64,000 nt of DNA from Planctomycetota bacterium (lineage in GTDB: Bacteria; Planctomycetota; B15-G4), in assembly GCA_020638905.1 (NCBI GenBank), contig JACKHP010000021.1, forward strand, positions 13,116 to 77,115, given 5' to 3'. This document shows, piece after piece, positions 17,837 to 25,895 of the stretch. The notes beneath the pieces are model-generated. The model saw only the letters and a list, made by a program, of their open reading frames with translations. It was not told the DNA's origin and did no database searches. Positions within the stretch are counted from its first letter, which is position 1, and each line of letters opens with the position of its first letter. The translations under genes and the position numbers were made by a program.

Positions 17837-20416
17837 TCAGCCCTTGCGGCGCGGACGGCGCTCGGCCCGCGCCGCGATCGGGTCGTCCGGCCAGGCGTGC
17901 TTCGGGTACCGCGCGCGCAATTCCCTGCGCACGAGCGGATAGGTCCGCTCCCAGAAGCCGGCCAGGTCGTCGGTGATCTGCTGCGGACGCATGTTCGGCG
18001 CCAACAGGTGCAGCAGCACCGGCACCCGACCCCCGGCCACGCGCGGCGTCTCGGCCAGTCCGAACAGCTCCTGGATGCGCACGGCCAGAACCGGTGGACG
18101 CCCCTCCTCGTAGTGCAGCGTGATCTGGCTGCCGCTCGGGACGGCCAGCCGCTCGGGCGCCTGGATCGCGAGCGCCTGGCGCTGGCGATGGTCGAGCCGC
18201 GCCAGGATCGCGTCGCGCCACGGGGCCTTGCGCAACTCGGCGAACGAGCGCCGTCCCACGCACAGCCCGGGGAGCAGCTCGAGCAGCCCCTCGCGATCGA
18301 GGCGCGGCAGGCCGAGTTCGGGCATCCACGCGGACAGGCAGCGCAGGCGCGCGAGCAGCGTCGCGACGTCGCCTTCGTCGGACGGCAGCGCGCGCGCCGG
18401 GTCGCCGGCCGCGGCCTCGGCCAGCACGGCCGCCACCGCGTGCGCGTCCGGCAGCGGCGCGGGACCCTCGTCGAGCAGCAGCCCGCGCCAGCGCACGCGC
18501 CGTCGCGCGCCGACCGCCTCGCGCTCGGGGTCGAACGCGAGCTCGACCGACTCGTCGAGGCCGTCGGGGTCGAGCCACGCGCGGCGCACGCCGGACGCCA
18601 GACTCACGCGCGCGTCGGCTCCGCCGCCGGCGTCGAGATCGACGCACACGAGCAGCTCCGCGTCGCGCACGGCCGAACCGGAGAGCCGCGCGCCGCGTCC
18701 GCCCACGAGCAGCACGCGCTCGTCGCCGGGCGCGCGTCGCCGCGCGAGCCGGTCGGGGAAAGCCGCGAGCAGCGCACGCAGCAGCGCCTCGTCGCGCGAC
18801 GACAGACGTCCCAGGCCGTCGTCGTCGCGCGCGGCGGACGACGGCACGTCGCGGGTCGTGTGCGGCGCATCGGCGGACGCGGCGTCACCTTCGGCGAGCG
18901 CCGCGCCGAGCGCATCGGCCACCGCCAGCACGCGCCGCGCGGCGCCGGCGTCGAGCCGGCGTCCGGCGTGCCCCTCGGCGCGTCGTCCCGCGGCGAAGGC
19001 CTCGAGCGCCGCGACGCGGTCGAGCACGTCGCTCGCCGAACGGGACGCGACGCCGTCGCGCGGCGCGCGTCCGAACGGGTCGCGCTCCTCGAGCAGCGCC
19101 GCGGCGAGACACGCCTCGCGCTCCACGCCGCGCGCCCGTCCCTCGAGCAAGAGCCGCCCCACCCGCGGATGCACGGGCAGCTTGGCCAGCGCGCGCCCCG
19201 CCGCGGTGATCGTGCCGTCGCGCAGGGCGCCGAGTTCGCCCAGCAACTGCAGTGCACGCTCGACCGCGGCGTCGGGCGGCGGCTCGAGCCACGGCAAATC
19301 GCGCGGATCGCGCTCGCCCCAGTCGAGGAGCTGCAGCGTCGCGGCGCACAGGTCGAGGCGGCACACCTCGGGCGCCGGCGCGTCCTGCAGCGAGCGCTGC
19401 TCGGCGCGGGTCCAGAGGCGCGCGCAGACGCCGGGCGCGAGTCGTCCGGCGCGGCCGGCGCGCTGCTCGGCGCTCTGGCGCGAGATCGACACGAGCTCGA
19501 GACGGTTGAGTCCCAACGCGGGGTCGTGCCGCAGGACGCGCGCCTTGCCGCCGTCGACCACCGCGGTCACGCCCTCGACGGTGACCGACGACTCGGCCAC
19601 GTTCGTGGACAGCACGACGCGCCGGCGCGGTCCCTTGCGCAGCGCGCGGTCCTGCTCGCCGAGCGGCAGCTCGCCGTGCAACGCGACGACGTCGACCTCG
19701 TCGCCGCGCGCGAGCTCGGCCAGCGCTTCGGCGCAGGCCCTGATCTCGCCCAGTCCCGGCAGGAAGACGAGCACGTCGCCGGGGGTCTGCGCGAGCACGG
19801 CGCGCACGCCCGTGCGCACGAGTTCGGGCAGGCGCAGGTCGAGCGGCGCCGGCAGGTACTGCACGTCCACCGGGAACAGACGTCCCTCGCCCGCGAGCAC
19901 CGGCGCGTCGCCGAGCGCGGCCGCGATCGGCGCGGCGTCGAGCGTGGCGGACATGACGACCACGCGCAGGTCGGCGCGGGTCTGCTCGCGCACGCGGCGC
20001 ACCATCGCGAAAGCCAGGTCGACGTCGAGCGAGCGCTCATGGAACTCGTCGAAGACCACGGCGCCCACGCCCTCGAGGAACGGGTCGTCGAGCAGGCGGC
20101 GCACGAAGAGTCCCACGGTGAGCACCTCGAGACGCGTGGCGCGGGACGTGCGCCGGTCGAAGCGCACCGAGTAGCCGACCTCGTCGCCGAGCCGTCCGCC
20201 GCGCTCGTCGGCCATGCGCGCCGCGGCCGCCCGGGCCGCCACGCGCCGCGGCTCGAGCACGAGCACCTTGCCGAAGCCCGCGTCGAGCAGCGCCGGCGGC
20301 ACGCGCGTCGTCTTGCCCGAGCCGGTGGGCGCCGTGAGCACGAGGGACGTCCCCGCGGCGAGCCGCTCGCGCAGGCGCGGCAGCAGGTCGTCGACGGGCA
20401 GCGGGACGGGAGGCAT
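17837..20416 (-). CDS. hrpB: ATP-dependent RNA helicase HrpB
   Basis: An 859-residue DEAH/RHA-family helicase. Walker A is APTGSGKTTRVP (GSGKT 32-36), Walker B is DEFHER (about 120-125), motif III is MSATLD, and QSAEQRAGRAGR is motif VI. LSTNVAESSVTV is the family motif V. The HA2 and HrpB C-terminal regions (from about 380, with LLDEGPAPLP and a PSGSQITLHYEEGRPP core) run to the end, so it is full length. The cellular role in RNA metabolism is poorly defined even in E. coli. The start at 20416 places MPPVPLPVDDLLPRL directly before the helicase core; a much longer upstream frame is a shadow of divergent genes. It is divergent from the lipoprotein gene at 20624. Confidence 0.93.
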   Translation of the reverse strand: MPPVPLPVDDLLPRLRERLAAGTSLVLTAPTGSGKTTRVPPALLDAGFGKVLVLEPRRVAARAAAARMADERGGRLGDEVGYSVRFDRRTSRATRLEVLTVGLFVRRLLDDPFLEGVGAVVFDEFHERSLDVDLAFAMVRRVREQTRADLRVVVMSATLDAAPIAAALGDAPVLAGEGRLFPVDVQYLPAPLDLRLPELVRTGVRAVLAQTPGDVLVFLPGLGEIRACAEALAELARGDEVDVVALHGELPLGEQDRALRKGPRRRVVLSTNVAESSVTVEGVTAVVDGGKARVLRHDPALGLNRLELVSISRQSAEQRAGRAGRLAPGVCARLWTRAEQRSLQDAPAPEVCRLDLCAATLQLLDWGERDPRDLPWLEPPPDAAVERALQLLGELGALRDGTITAAGRALAKLPVHPRVGRLLLEGRARGVEREACLAAALLEERDPFGRAPRDGVASRSASDVLDRVAALEAFAAGRRAEGHAGRRLDAGAARRVLAVADALGAALAEGDAASADAPHTTRDVPSSAARDDDGLGRLSSRDEALLRALLAAFPDRLARRRAPGDERVLLVGGRGARLSGSAVRDAELLVCVDLDAGGGADARVSLASGVRRAWLDPDGLDESVELAFDPEREAVGARRRVRWRGLLLDEGPAPLPDAHAVAAVLAEAAAGDPARALPSDEGDVATLLARLRCLSAWMPELGLPRLDREGLLELLPGLCVGRRSFAELRKAPWRDAILARLDHRQRQALAIQAPERLAVPSGSQITLHYEEGRPPVLAVRIQELFGLAETPRVAGGRVPVLLHLLAPNMRPQQITDDLAGFWERTYPLVRRELRARYPKHAWPDDPIAARAERRPRRKG

Positions 20417-20623
20417 CGCGCCGATGATCGGTTCCCGGGAGCGTCCGCGCGAGGGCGCGTCGCGCGAGGCGCAGTTCGTCGCGACGCGCGGCCCGGCGCC
20501 GCACCAGCGTCGGTCGCACACCGCGCCCCGGACGCGGACTTGTTCGCGCCGCGACGAGCGGTCATCCTCGCCCGCGCGCCCTCGCCGGGAGGACGCACCC
20601 CGCCCTCGTGAGCCCGTGAGCGC

Positions 20624-21238
20624 ATGCGCCGGTCGTTCGTCCCGCTCGCCCTGTGCAGCGCGCTGGCCGTCGCGCCGGCGTGCAGCTACCTCGAGGGGCG
20701 CGTGCGCGACCTCTCGCAGACCGTGCACGTGGGCGTCGGCGTGTCGCTCGTCCCGGGATTGTTCGTGTACGCCTGCGCGCCGCTGTTCGGCACCGCGTTC
20801 GGCTACCTGCACGAGAGCACGTACGTCGGCAGCGACTACGGCTACGCCTTCGCGTGGCACCAGGCCGGCGCGGGCACGCTCCTGGGCGGCGAGTTCGTGC
20901 GCGCGCAGCTCGGGCACGACGTGGCCGGCTTCACGCGCGGCGACAATCCGGCGCTCTACCTCGACCAGTCGCAGCTCTTCATGATCTCGCTCGCGGTGCA
21001 GGACTACCGCACGTCGCGCAGCCCGACCGCCATCACGCTGGGTCGCGTCGACGTCGGCGCCCACCTGCTCTTCGTGGGCGCCTCGCTGGGCCTCGACTTC
21101 GTCGAGCTGTTCGACTTCGTGACCTCGACCTTCGGCTGGGACGTGCTCGACGACGACGAGTTCGTCCCGCGGCGCTGGCCGTTCGAGCTGCCGGGCGACG
21201 CGCTGCTCGACACGCCGGCGAACGTGCCCGCGGGATGA
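20624..21238 (+). CDS. Lipoprotein of unknown function
   Basis: A 204-residue protein with a lipoprotein signal (hydrophobic run to VAPAC; Cys 20) followed by SYLEGRVRDLSQ. The rest has several hydrophobic, Gly-rich stretches (VHVGVGVSLVPGLFVYACAP, GRVDVGAHLLFVGASLGLDF) that look like beta strands of an outer-membrane or lumenal protein. No family function is recognised. It overlaps the next gene by ATGA (21235-21238), so the two are translationally coupled. Confidence 0.75.
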   Translation: MRRSFVPLALCSALAVAPACSYLEGRVRDLSQTVHVGVGVSLVPGLFVYACAPLFGTAFGYLHESTYVGSDYGYAFAWHQAGAGTLLGGEFVRAQLGHDVAGFTRGDNPALYLDQSQLFMISLAVQDYRTSRSPTAITLGRVDVGAHLLFVGASLGLDFVELFDFVTSTFGWDVLDDDEFVPRRWPFELPGDALLDTPANVPAG

Positions 21239-21840
21239 GCGCGGCGGCGTTCGATCCGGCGCCGGTCGTGCTCGAGGACGCCCGGGTGCGCCTCGAACCG
21301 CTGGCGCCCGGGCACGCCGACGCGCTGCTCGCGGCCGGCGCCGATCCGTCGATCTGGACGTACCTCCCGCGGCGTCCCTTCGTCGACCGCGCCGACGTGC
21401 TGGCCTGGATCGCCGAGGCCGACGCCGCCCGCGTCCGCGGCGACGTGGTCGCGTTCGCCGTGCGCGAGACCGCGTCCGGACGCGTGGTCGGTTCGACACG
21501 CTACCTCGACGTGGTGCGTCCCCACCGCCGGCTCGAGATCGGCTGGACGTGGTACGCGCCGGCGGCGCAACGCACGGCCGTGAACACCGCCGCCAAGCGC
21601 CTGCTGCTCGGACACGCGTTCGACGACCTCGGCGCGCTGCGCGTGAGCTTCAAGACCGACGCACGCAACGCGGCCAGCCGCGCGGCCATCCTGCGCCTGG
21701 GCGCACAGCAGGAAGGCATCCTGCGGCACCACTTCGTGATGCCCGACGGCTGGCTGCGCGACTCGGTCTACTTCTCGATCCTGCGTGACGAGTGGCCCGT
21801 CGTGCGCGCGCGCCTCGACGAACGGCTCGCGTGCGACTGA
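21235..21840 (+). CDS. GNAT acetyltransferase, RimJ/RimL type
   Basis: A 201-residue N-acetyltransferase. It has the RimJ/RimL pattern: DARVRLEPLAPGHADALL at the N-terminus, VGSTRYLDV, the strand RRLEIGWTWYAP and the acetyl-CoA loop region with R-T-A-V-N-T-A-A-K (here a less typical Q/RxxGxG). It closes with VSFKTDARNAASRAAILRLGAQQEGILRHHF and DSVYFSILRDEW. Likely substrates are protein or peptide N-termini or a small amine. The start codon overlaps the stop of the lipoprotein gene. Convergent hairpins follow at 21878-21914. Confidence 0.85.
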   Translation: MSAAAFDPAPVVLEDARVRLEPLAPGHADALLAAGADPSIWTYLPRRPFVDRADVLAWIAEADAARVRGDVVAFAVRETASGRVVGSTRYLDVVRPHRRLEIGWTWYAPAAQRTAVNTAAKRLLLGHAFDDLGALRVSFKTDARNAASRAAILRLGAQQEGILRHHFVMPDGWLRDSVYFSILRDEWPVVRARLDERLACD

Positions 21841-21877
21841 CGCGCGGCGCGCGCCACCCGACGACTCGGCGCGAGGA

Positions 21878-21914
21878 CGCCCGGAGCACGCGCCACGCGG
21901 CGCGCGTCCGGGCG
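21878..21914. terminator. Bidirectional nested hairpin between convergent genes
   Basis: CGCCCGGA (21878-21885) pairs with TCCGGGCG (21907-21914), and inside it CGCGCC pairs with GGCGCG around a 4-base loop. It lies between the acetyltransferase stop (21840) and the convergent secreted-protein stop (21923) and could serve both. Confidence 0.55.
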
Positions 21915-21922
21915 CCCCGGGC

Positions 21923-23974
21923 TCAGCGCGTGATCGACGAGATGCCGTTGCTGCCCGCGAAGCCGTAGGTCGCACCCGCGTCCAGGATCCAATCCTGGAT
22001 CCAGATCGGCAGCCCGGCGGGCACGCCGAGGGGCCACGTCAGGCCGAAGCCGAGGACGCCCAGCGGTCCCGTGGGCAGGCCGCCCACCACGAGGTCGGGG
22101 TTCGGGACGAGCACGCCGCCCTTGAACGGCGCGAAGAGCGCGCTCACGCCGAGCACGAAGTAGGCCGACGCAGCGGGCGGGGCGTTCGTGAGCAGGAACT
22201 CGACCGTGTCGCCGCCCACGAGCGCCCCCGCCGCCGTGAAGCGCGGGACGCCGAGCGTGCCGGCCGCGCCGCCGCCCACGTCCAGCCACGGGTTCGGCGC
22301 GAGGGCCGCCACCGAGTCGATGTCGGCGCCCACGGTGCACCCGGCCTGCGCTCCCTCGGCCGGATCGTCGGTGAGCCGCACGTAGCGGAACAGGTCGAGC
22401 GGGCCGATGCCGAAGCCGTCGAGGTCGATGCTCGAGACCGAGCCCAGCACCTTGCCCACCGACGTCCACGCGACGAGGTCGGCGCTCACGTCGACGTAGG
22501 TGTCCTCGACGTCGCCGCCGCGCTCGTAGATCCACAGGTCGGGCTCGGGCGTGCCGTCGCCCGAGATCGAGACGTCGAGGAACTCGAGCGTCAGCACTCC
22601 GCCCTTGCCGAGCGTGACCGTGGTCTGGATCGGCGCGCAGCACGGGGTGGGATCCGAGAACCAGTCCGGCGCACCGAGCGCGAACTCGGGCAGCAGGTTG
22701 CACGCGGAGGGCTCTCCGTTGATCACCGTGGGCGCGAAGGCCGTCACCGCGCCGGCGAAACCGATCGTCCCGCGCACCTGCACGGTCAGCCCGGGACGCC
22801 ACGAGACCACGCTCGCCTCGGCCAGGTTGAGTCCCAGCCCGTCGGTGGTGTCGGCCAGGATGACGAAGCCGCGGTTCGGCTCGCCGTCGACCCAGGCCTG
22901 CACCGCGGCGGTGACGTCCACCTGCACCGACGTGTTCGCCGCCATGGCGGGGATGCTGCCCACCGGCGTCGCCTCGGCCTCGACGCCGTCCGCGTCGACC
23001 CCGTCGCCGCCGAAGGAGTTGGCCCACGTCACCGTCGCCGCGTTCCAGGGCTGCAGCACGCGGTGCACGCGGTGCGTGCCGTTGCTCGCCGCGGCGCCCG
23101 CACCGGACGTGACCGTCAGCCACGCGTGCTCGACCACCGCGCCCGGCGCGATCTGTCCCGGGCCGCCGCCGACGATGCCGTCGAAGCGCATGAGGAGGTC
23201 GCGCTCGGCGCTGCTGTCGGAGTACTCGAGCGCCGCCGCGCCGTAGTTCGTGGTCGGGAAGTCGGACGCGAGGCACGTGTCGGCCGCGCCCGCGTACGTC
23301 CCGAAGCCCGCGTCGAGGCCTTGCTCGAACTCCAGCAGGCAGCCCGTCGCCGCGGGGCCGGTCGAGAGCGAGTTCTGCGCCATGACGAGCGCGAGGTCCG
23401 CGCCCACCGCGCCGCCGGGCGCGCCCTTGTTGTCGATCCGCACGCGCCGCACGGTGGCCCCCGGCAGCACGCCGAAGTCGGCGAGGTCGATGGCCTTGGC
23501 GTTGATCGCCTGGACCGTCCCGCAGGGCGAGCTGCTGAAGCCCGTCGCCACCGGCATGTACGAGCGCGGGTCGCTCCACTCGCACAGCGACTCGACGAAG
23601 ATCGAGAGCGCGAAGGACTCGGCTCCGCCGATCTCGAACACGACCAGGTCGGGCCCCGGACCGTTCATCACCACGTTGTCGGTGAACTCGAGGCGCGCCA
23701 CCGCGCGTCCGAAGACCCAGCCGTCGACGCCGTCGTCGCCGAGGATCTGCGAGGCGCTCTCGGCCGGCGTGAGCCCCGGCAGGCTGGGGACCACCAGGCA
23801 GTTGCTCGCGCTGCTCGCGAACTCGGGACTGGCGCCCGGCTCGAGCACGACGAAGTCGGGTGCGGCGTGATCGTCGAAGACGTAGCCCGCGATCGAGATC
23901 TGGGACGGCGCCGCGGCCGAGCAGACGCCCAGCGCGAGCGCAGCAAGAGGAAGGAGGAGGACACGGCGCAGCAT
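21923..23974 (-). CDS. Secreted DNRLRE-domain protein with planctomycete C-terminal module
   Basis: A 683-residue exported protein: signal peptide about 1-22; a surface-like region (about 25-220) with PDLVVFEIGGAESFALSIF; a DNRLRE domain (about 224-375: TYAGAADTCLASDFPTTNYG, DLLMRFDG, RVLQPWNAATVTW, VDVTAAVQAWVDGEPNRGFV). A second region follows with PDLWIYERGGDVEDTYVDV, which looks like a repeat of the first. The shared ~95-residue module (APFKGGVL) ends the protein. DNRLRE domains occur on secreted glycan-associated proteins. The start at 23974 gives the signal peptide; reading on upstream would add a Gly-Ser tract encoded by the hexamer array and is rejected. Confidence 0.85.
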   Translation of the reverse strand: MLRRVLLLPLAALALGVCSAAAPSQISIAGYVFDDHAAPDFVVLEPGASPEFASSASNCLVVPSLPGLTPAESASQILGDDGVDGWVFGRAVARLEFTDNVVMNGPGPDLVVFEIGGAESFALSIFVESLCEWSDPRSYMPVATGFSSSPCGTVQAINAKAIDLADFGVLPGATVRRVRIDNKGAPGGAVGADLALVMAQNSLSTGPAATGCLLEFEQGLDAGFGTYAGAADTCLASDFPTTNYGAAALEYSDSSAERDLLMRFDGIVGGGPGQIAPGAVVEHAWLTVTSGAGAAASNGTHRVHRVLQPWNAATVTWANSFGGDGVDADGVEAEATPVGSIPAMAANTSVQVDVTAAVQAWVDGEPNRGFVILADTTDGLGLNLAEASVVSWRPGLTVQVRGTIGFAGAVTAFAPTVINGEPSACNLLPEFALGAPDWFSDPTPCCAPIQTTVTLGKGGVLTLEFLDVSISGDGTPEPDLWIYERGGDVEDTYVDVSADLVAWTSVGKVLGSVSSIDLDGFGIGPLDLFRYVRLTDDPAEGAQAGCTVGADIDSVAALAPNPWLDVGGGAAGTLGVPRFTAAGALVGGDTVEFLLTNAPPAASAYFVLGVSALFAPFKGGVLVPNPDLVVGGLPTGPLGVLGFGLTWPLGVPAGLPIWIQDWILDAGATYGFAGSNGISSITR

Positions 23975-24050
23975 GACGGACCCCGGAGCCGGAAGAGGCG
24001 CGCCGATCGGCGCGTGCGTCCTGATCCGGAACCGCTGACCAGGCGTCACC

Positions 24051-24144
24051 GAAACCGAAGCCGAACCCGATCCCGAACCCGAACCCGAACCCGAACCCGA
24101 ACCCGAACCCGAACCCGAACCCGAACCCGAACCCGAACCCGATC
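24051..24144. repeat. GAACCC hexanucleotide array in a divergent promoter region
   Basis: About fifteen GAACCC-type units (with GAAACC, GAAGCC and two GATCCC variants near the ends) fill the space between the start of the DNRLRE protein (23974, minus) and the ArsR-type gene (plus). The uniform middle suggests slippage; copy number could alter spacing of upstream promoter elements for either gene. Confidence 0.93.
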
Positions 24145-24159
24145 CCACGCCCGAGCCCC

Positions 24160-24197
24160 TTGACAATTCGTCAGCATTGCACAACCCTAAGGTTGTG
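24160..24197 (+). promoter_or_regulatory. TTGACA box and palindromic operator of the ArsR-type operon
   Basis: TTGACA at 24160-24165 is a consensus -35 hexamer. A perfect palindrome, CACAACC-CTAA-GGTTGTG (24180-24197), begins 14 bases later, where the -10 element should be; no good -10 match is seen. A winged-helix ArsR repressor binding this palindrome would block RNA polymerase, so autorepression is inferred. The palindrome overlaps the proposed start codon region of the regulator itself. Confidence 0.6.
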
Positions 24198-24554
24198 GAT
24201 CATCTCTCACTGACCCTGACCGCCGTGTCCGACCCGATTCGTCGGGCCATCCTCGAGCGCCTGGCGGCGGGACCCGCGGCCGTGCGCGATCTCGTGCGAC
24301 TGTTCCAGGTGTCGCAGCAGGCGGTCAGCAAGCACCTCGCCTGCCTCGTGCGCGCAGGGCTGGTCAGCAAGCAGCGCCGGGGTCGGCTCTCGATCTGCAC
24401 CCTGGCCCCGGCCCCTCTCGAGCAGGTCGCCACCTGGACCGAGACCTGCCGGGCCACTTGGGCGGCCAACTTCGCGCGCCTCGACACCCTGCTCGCCGAA
24501 CTCCAGCCCGGCGACGGCCGGCCTCCGTCCCCACCCAGGAACCCTGACCGATGA
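24177..24554 (+). CDS. ArsR-family winged-helix repressor
   Basis: A 125-residue transcription factor of the metal-independent ArsR group usually paired with AHSA1 genes: TAVSDPIRRAILERLAAGPA, then the recognition helix FQVSQQAVSKHLACLVRAGL and wing SKQRRGRLSICTL. No CxC metal site is present. The start is uncertain: TTG 24177 gives the longest form, GTG 24195 would begin just inside the operator palindrome, and a transcript from the TTGACA box would probably start near GTG 24195, possibly leaderless. The stop overlaps the next ATG (ATGA). Likely controls itself and the two downstream genes. Confidence 0.85.
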   Translation: MHNPKVVDHLSLTLTAVSDPIRRAILERLAAGPAAVRDLVRLFQVSQQAVSKHLACLVRAGLVSKQRRGRLSICTLAPAPLEQVATWTETCRATWAANFARLDTLLAELQPGDGRPPSPPRNPDR

Positions 24555-25051
24555 GCCTCGCCGATTCCCTCGTCCTCACGCCGCGCGGCGAACGCGAGAT
24601 CCTCATCACGCGCGACTTCGACGCCCCCCGCGAACTCGTCTGGGACGCACTCCACCGCTGCGACCTGCTACGGCGCTGGCTGCTCGGTCCACCCGGCTGG
24701 ACGATGACCGTGTGCGAGAACGACGTGCGTCCCGGCGGTGCGTTCCGGCACGTCTGGCGGGACGCACAGGGCGCCGAGATGGCGATGAGCGGCACCTACC
24801 TGGAGGTCGTGCGACCCGAGCGCGTCGTGCGCAGCGAGCGCTTCCTGTTCGGCTGCGACGCCCAGGCCGGCGAGCAGCACGGCACGCTCGTGCTCACCGA
24901 GCGCGACGGACGCACGACGATCACGATCACGGTGCTGTATCCCTCGCGCGAGGCGCGAGACGGCGCGTTGCAGTCCGGCATGGAGCACGGGATGCGCGCC
25001 AGCTACGCACGCTGCGACGACCTCCTGGCCGGCGCCGACGCACGTCCGTGA
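24551..25051 (+). CDS. AHSA1/SRPBCC-domain protein
   Basis: A 166-residue START-like (SRPBCC) protein of the activator-of-Hsp90 homologue type: EREILITRDFDAPRELVWDA, WLLGPPGWTMTVCENDVRPG, SGTYLEVVRPERVV and a C-terminal helix with MEHGMRASYARCDDLL. These proteins have a hydrophobic cavity; the ligand here is unknown. It is coupled to the ArsR gene by an ATGA overlap and to the AlkD-like gene by a GTGA overlap, so all three form one operon. ArsR-AHSA1 pairs are common; the repair gene as third member is less so. Confidence 0.88.
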   Translation: MSLADSLVLTPRGEREILITRDFDAPRELVWDALHRCDLLRRWLLGPPGWTMTVCENDVRPGGAFRHVWRDAQGAEMAMSGTYLEVVRPERVVRSERFLFGCDAQAGEQHGTLVLTERDGRTTITITVLYPSREARDGALQSGMEHGMRASYARCDDLLAGADARP

Positions 25052-25875
25052 GCGCCGCATCCAGGAAGCCCGCACGCAAGGCGGCGCGTCCGTCGCGGGC
25101 GGGTCGCGCGTCCGCTTCGTCCGCGAAGTCGACGTCCCCGTCACGCGCGAAGCCGACGCCCGACGCCGGACGACCGGCCGCCGCGCGCGCACGCGAGGTC
25201 GTCGAGGCGCTGCGCACCGCGGGCAGTGAAAGGACGCTGCGCGAGATGCACGAGCGCTACGGCATCGTCACGCGCAGGGCGTTCGGCGTCCCGATGGGTG
25301 CCATGCTGAAGCTCGCGAAGCCGCTCGGACGCGACCACGCCCTGGCGCAGGCCCTGTGGAAGACCGGCTGGTACGAGGCGCGCACGGTCGCGGCGCTGGT
25401 CGACGAGCCGGAGCGCGTGACGCCCGCCCAGATGGACCGCTGGTGCCGCGACTTCGACAACTGGGCCCTCTGCGACACCGTCTGCTTCAAGCTCTTCGAC
25501 CGCGTCCCGCACGCGACGGGATGCATCCCCCGCTGGGCGAGGAGCAGCGACGAGTTCGTGAAGCGCGCGGCCTTCGCGCTGCTGGCCTGCGTCGCGCTGC
25601 ACGCGCACGACGTCGCGGACGCCGAACTCGTCGCGCTCCTGCCGCTCGTCGAGCGGGCGGCGGACGACGATCGCAACTTCGTCAGGAAGGGCGTGCTTTG
25701 GGCGCTGCGCGGCGTGGGCTCGAGGGCCGGAGCGCGCCGCGAGGCGCTCGCGGTCGCGCGGCGCCTGTCGGCGTCCGCAACGACCTCGGCGCGCTGGATC
25801 GGCAGGTCGGCCGAGCGCGCGTTCGCGAAGTCGACACCGAAGCGAGACGCGACGCGCCCGTCGAAGAAGGCCTGA
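25048..25875 (+). CDS. AlkD-like DNA alkylation repair protein with basic N-terminal tail
   Basis: A 275-residue protein. The first ~45 residues are an Ala/Lys/Arg/Ser/Pro-rich tail resembling histone H1-type DNA-binding tails. The rest matches AlkD HEAT-repeat glycosylases: REMHERYGIVTRRAFGVPMG, LWKTGWYEARTVAALVDEPE, MDRWCRDFDNWALCDTVC (the Trp/Asp-rich DNA-contact helix) and DRNFVRKGVLWALRGVG. AlkD removes bulky or cationic alkyl bases. The GTG start at 25048 overlaps the upstream stop and is preferred because no other start gives the coupled arrangement. The final codons AAG AAG GCC TGA form one arm of the terminator shared with the convergent gene. Confidence 0.85.
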   Translation: MSAASRKPARKAARPSRAGRASASSAKSTSPSRAKPTPDAGRPAAARAREVVEALRTAGSERTLREMHERYGIVTRRAFGVPMGAMLKLAKPLGRDHALAQALWKTGWYEARTVAALVDEPERVTPAQMDRWCRDFDNWALCDTVCFKLFDRVPHATGCIPRWARSSDEFVKRAAFALLACVALHAHDVADAELVALLPLVERAADDDRNFVRKGVLWALRGVGSRAGARREALAVARRLSASATTSARWIGRSAERAFAKSTPKRDATRPSKKA

Positions 25876-25895
25876 CTCGGACGTCAGGCCTTCTT
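25864..25895. terminator. Bidirectional terminator made of the last codons of two convergent genes
   Basis: A perfect 13-bp inverted repeat, AAGAAGGCCTGAC (25864-25876) and its complement (25883-25895), with a 6-base loop. Each arm contains the last three sense codons and the TGA of one gene, so both proteins end in Lys-Lys-Ala. On the plus strand the 3' arm ends in CCTTCTT; the symmetric situation holds on the minus strand. Confidence 0.8.

Noticed and set aside
17837..21499. A 1220-codon minus-strand frame extending HrpB upstream
   Set aside because: The helicase starts at 20416; the extension overlaps the lipoprotein and acetyltransferase genes in antisense and is Arg-rich without domain similarity.
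24051..24144. CRISPR array
   Set aside because: The hexamers are contiguous with no spacers, and no cas genes are in the window.
23975..24184. Gly-Ser repeat N-terminus for the DNRLRE protein
   Set aside because: Reading upstream of 23974 translates the hexamer array into a (SG)n stretch, but a perfect signal peptide begins at MLRRVLLLPL, so the array is non-coding.
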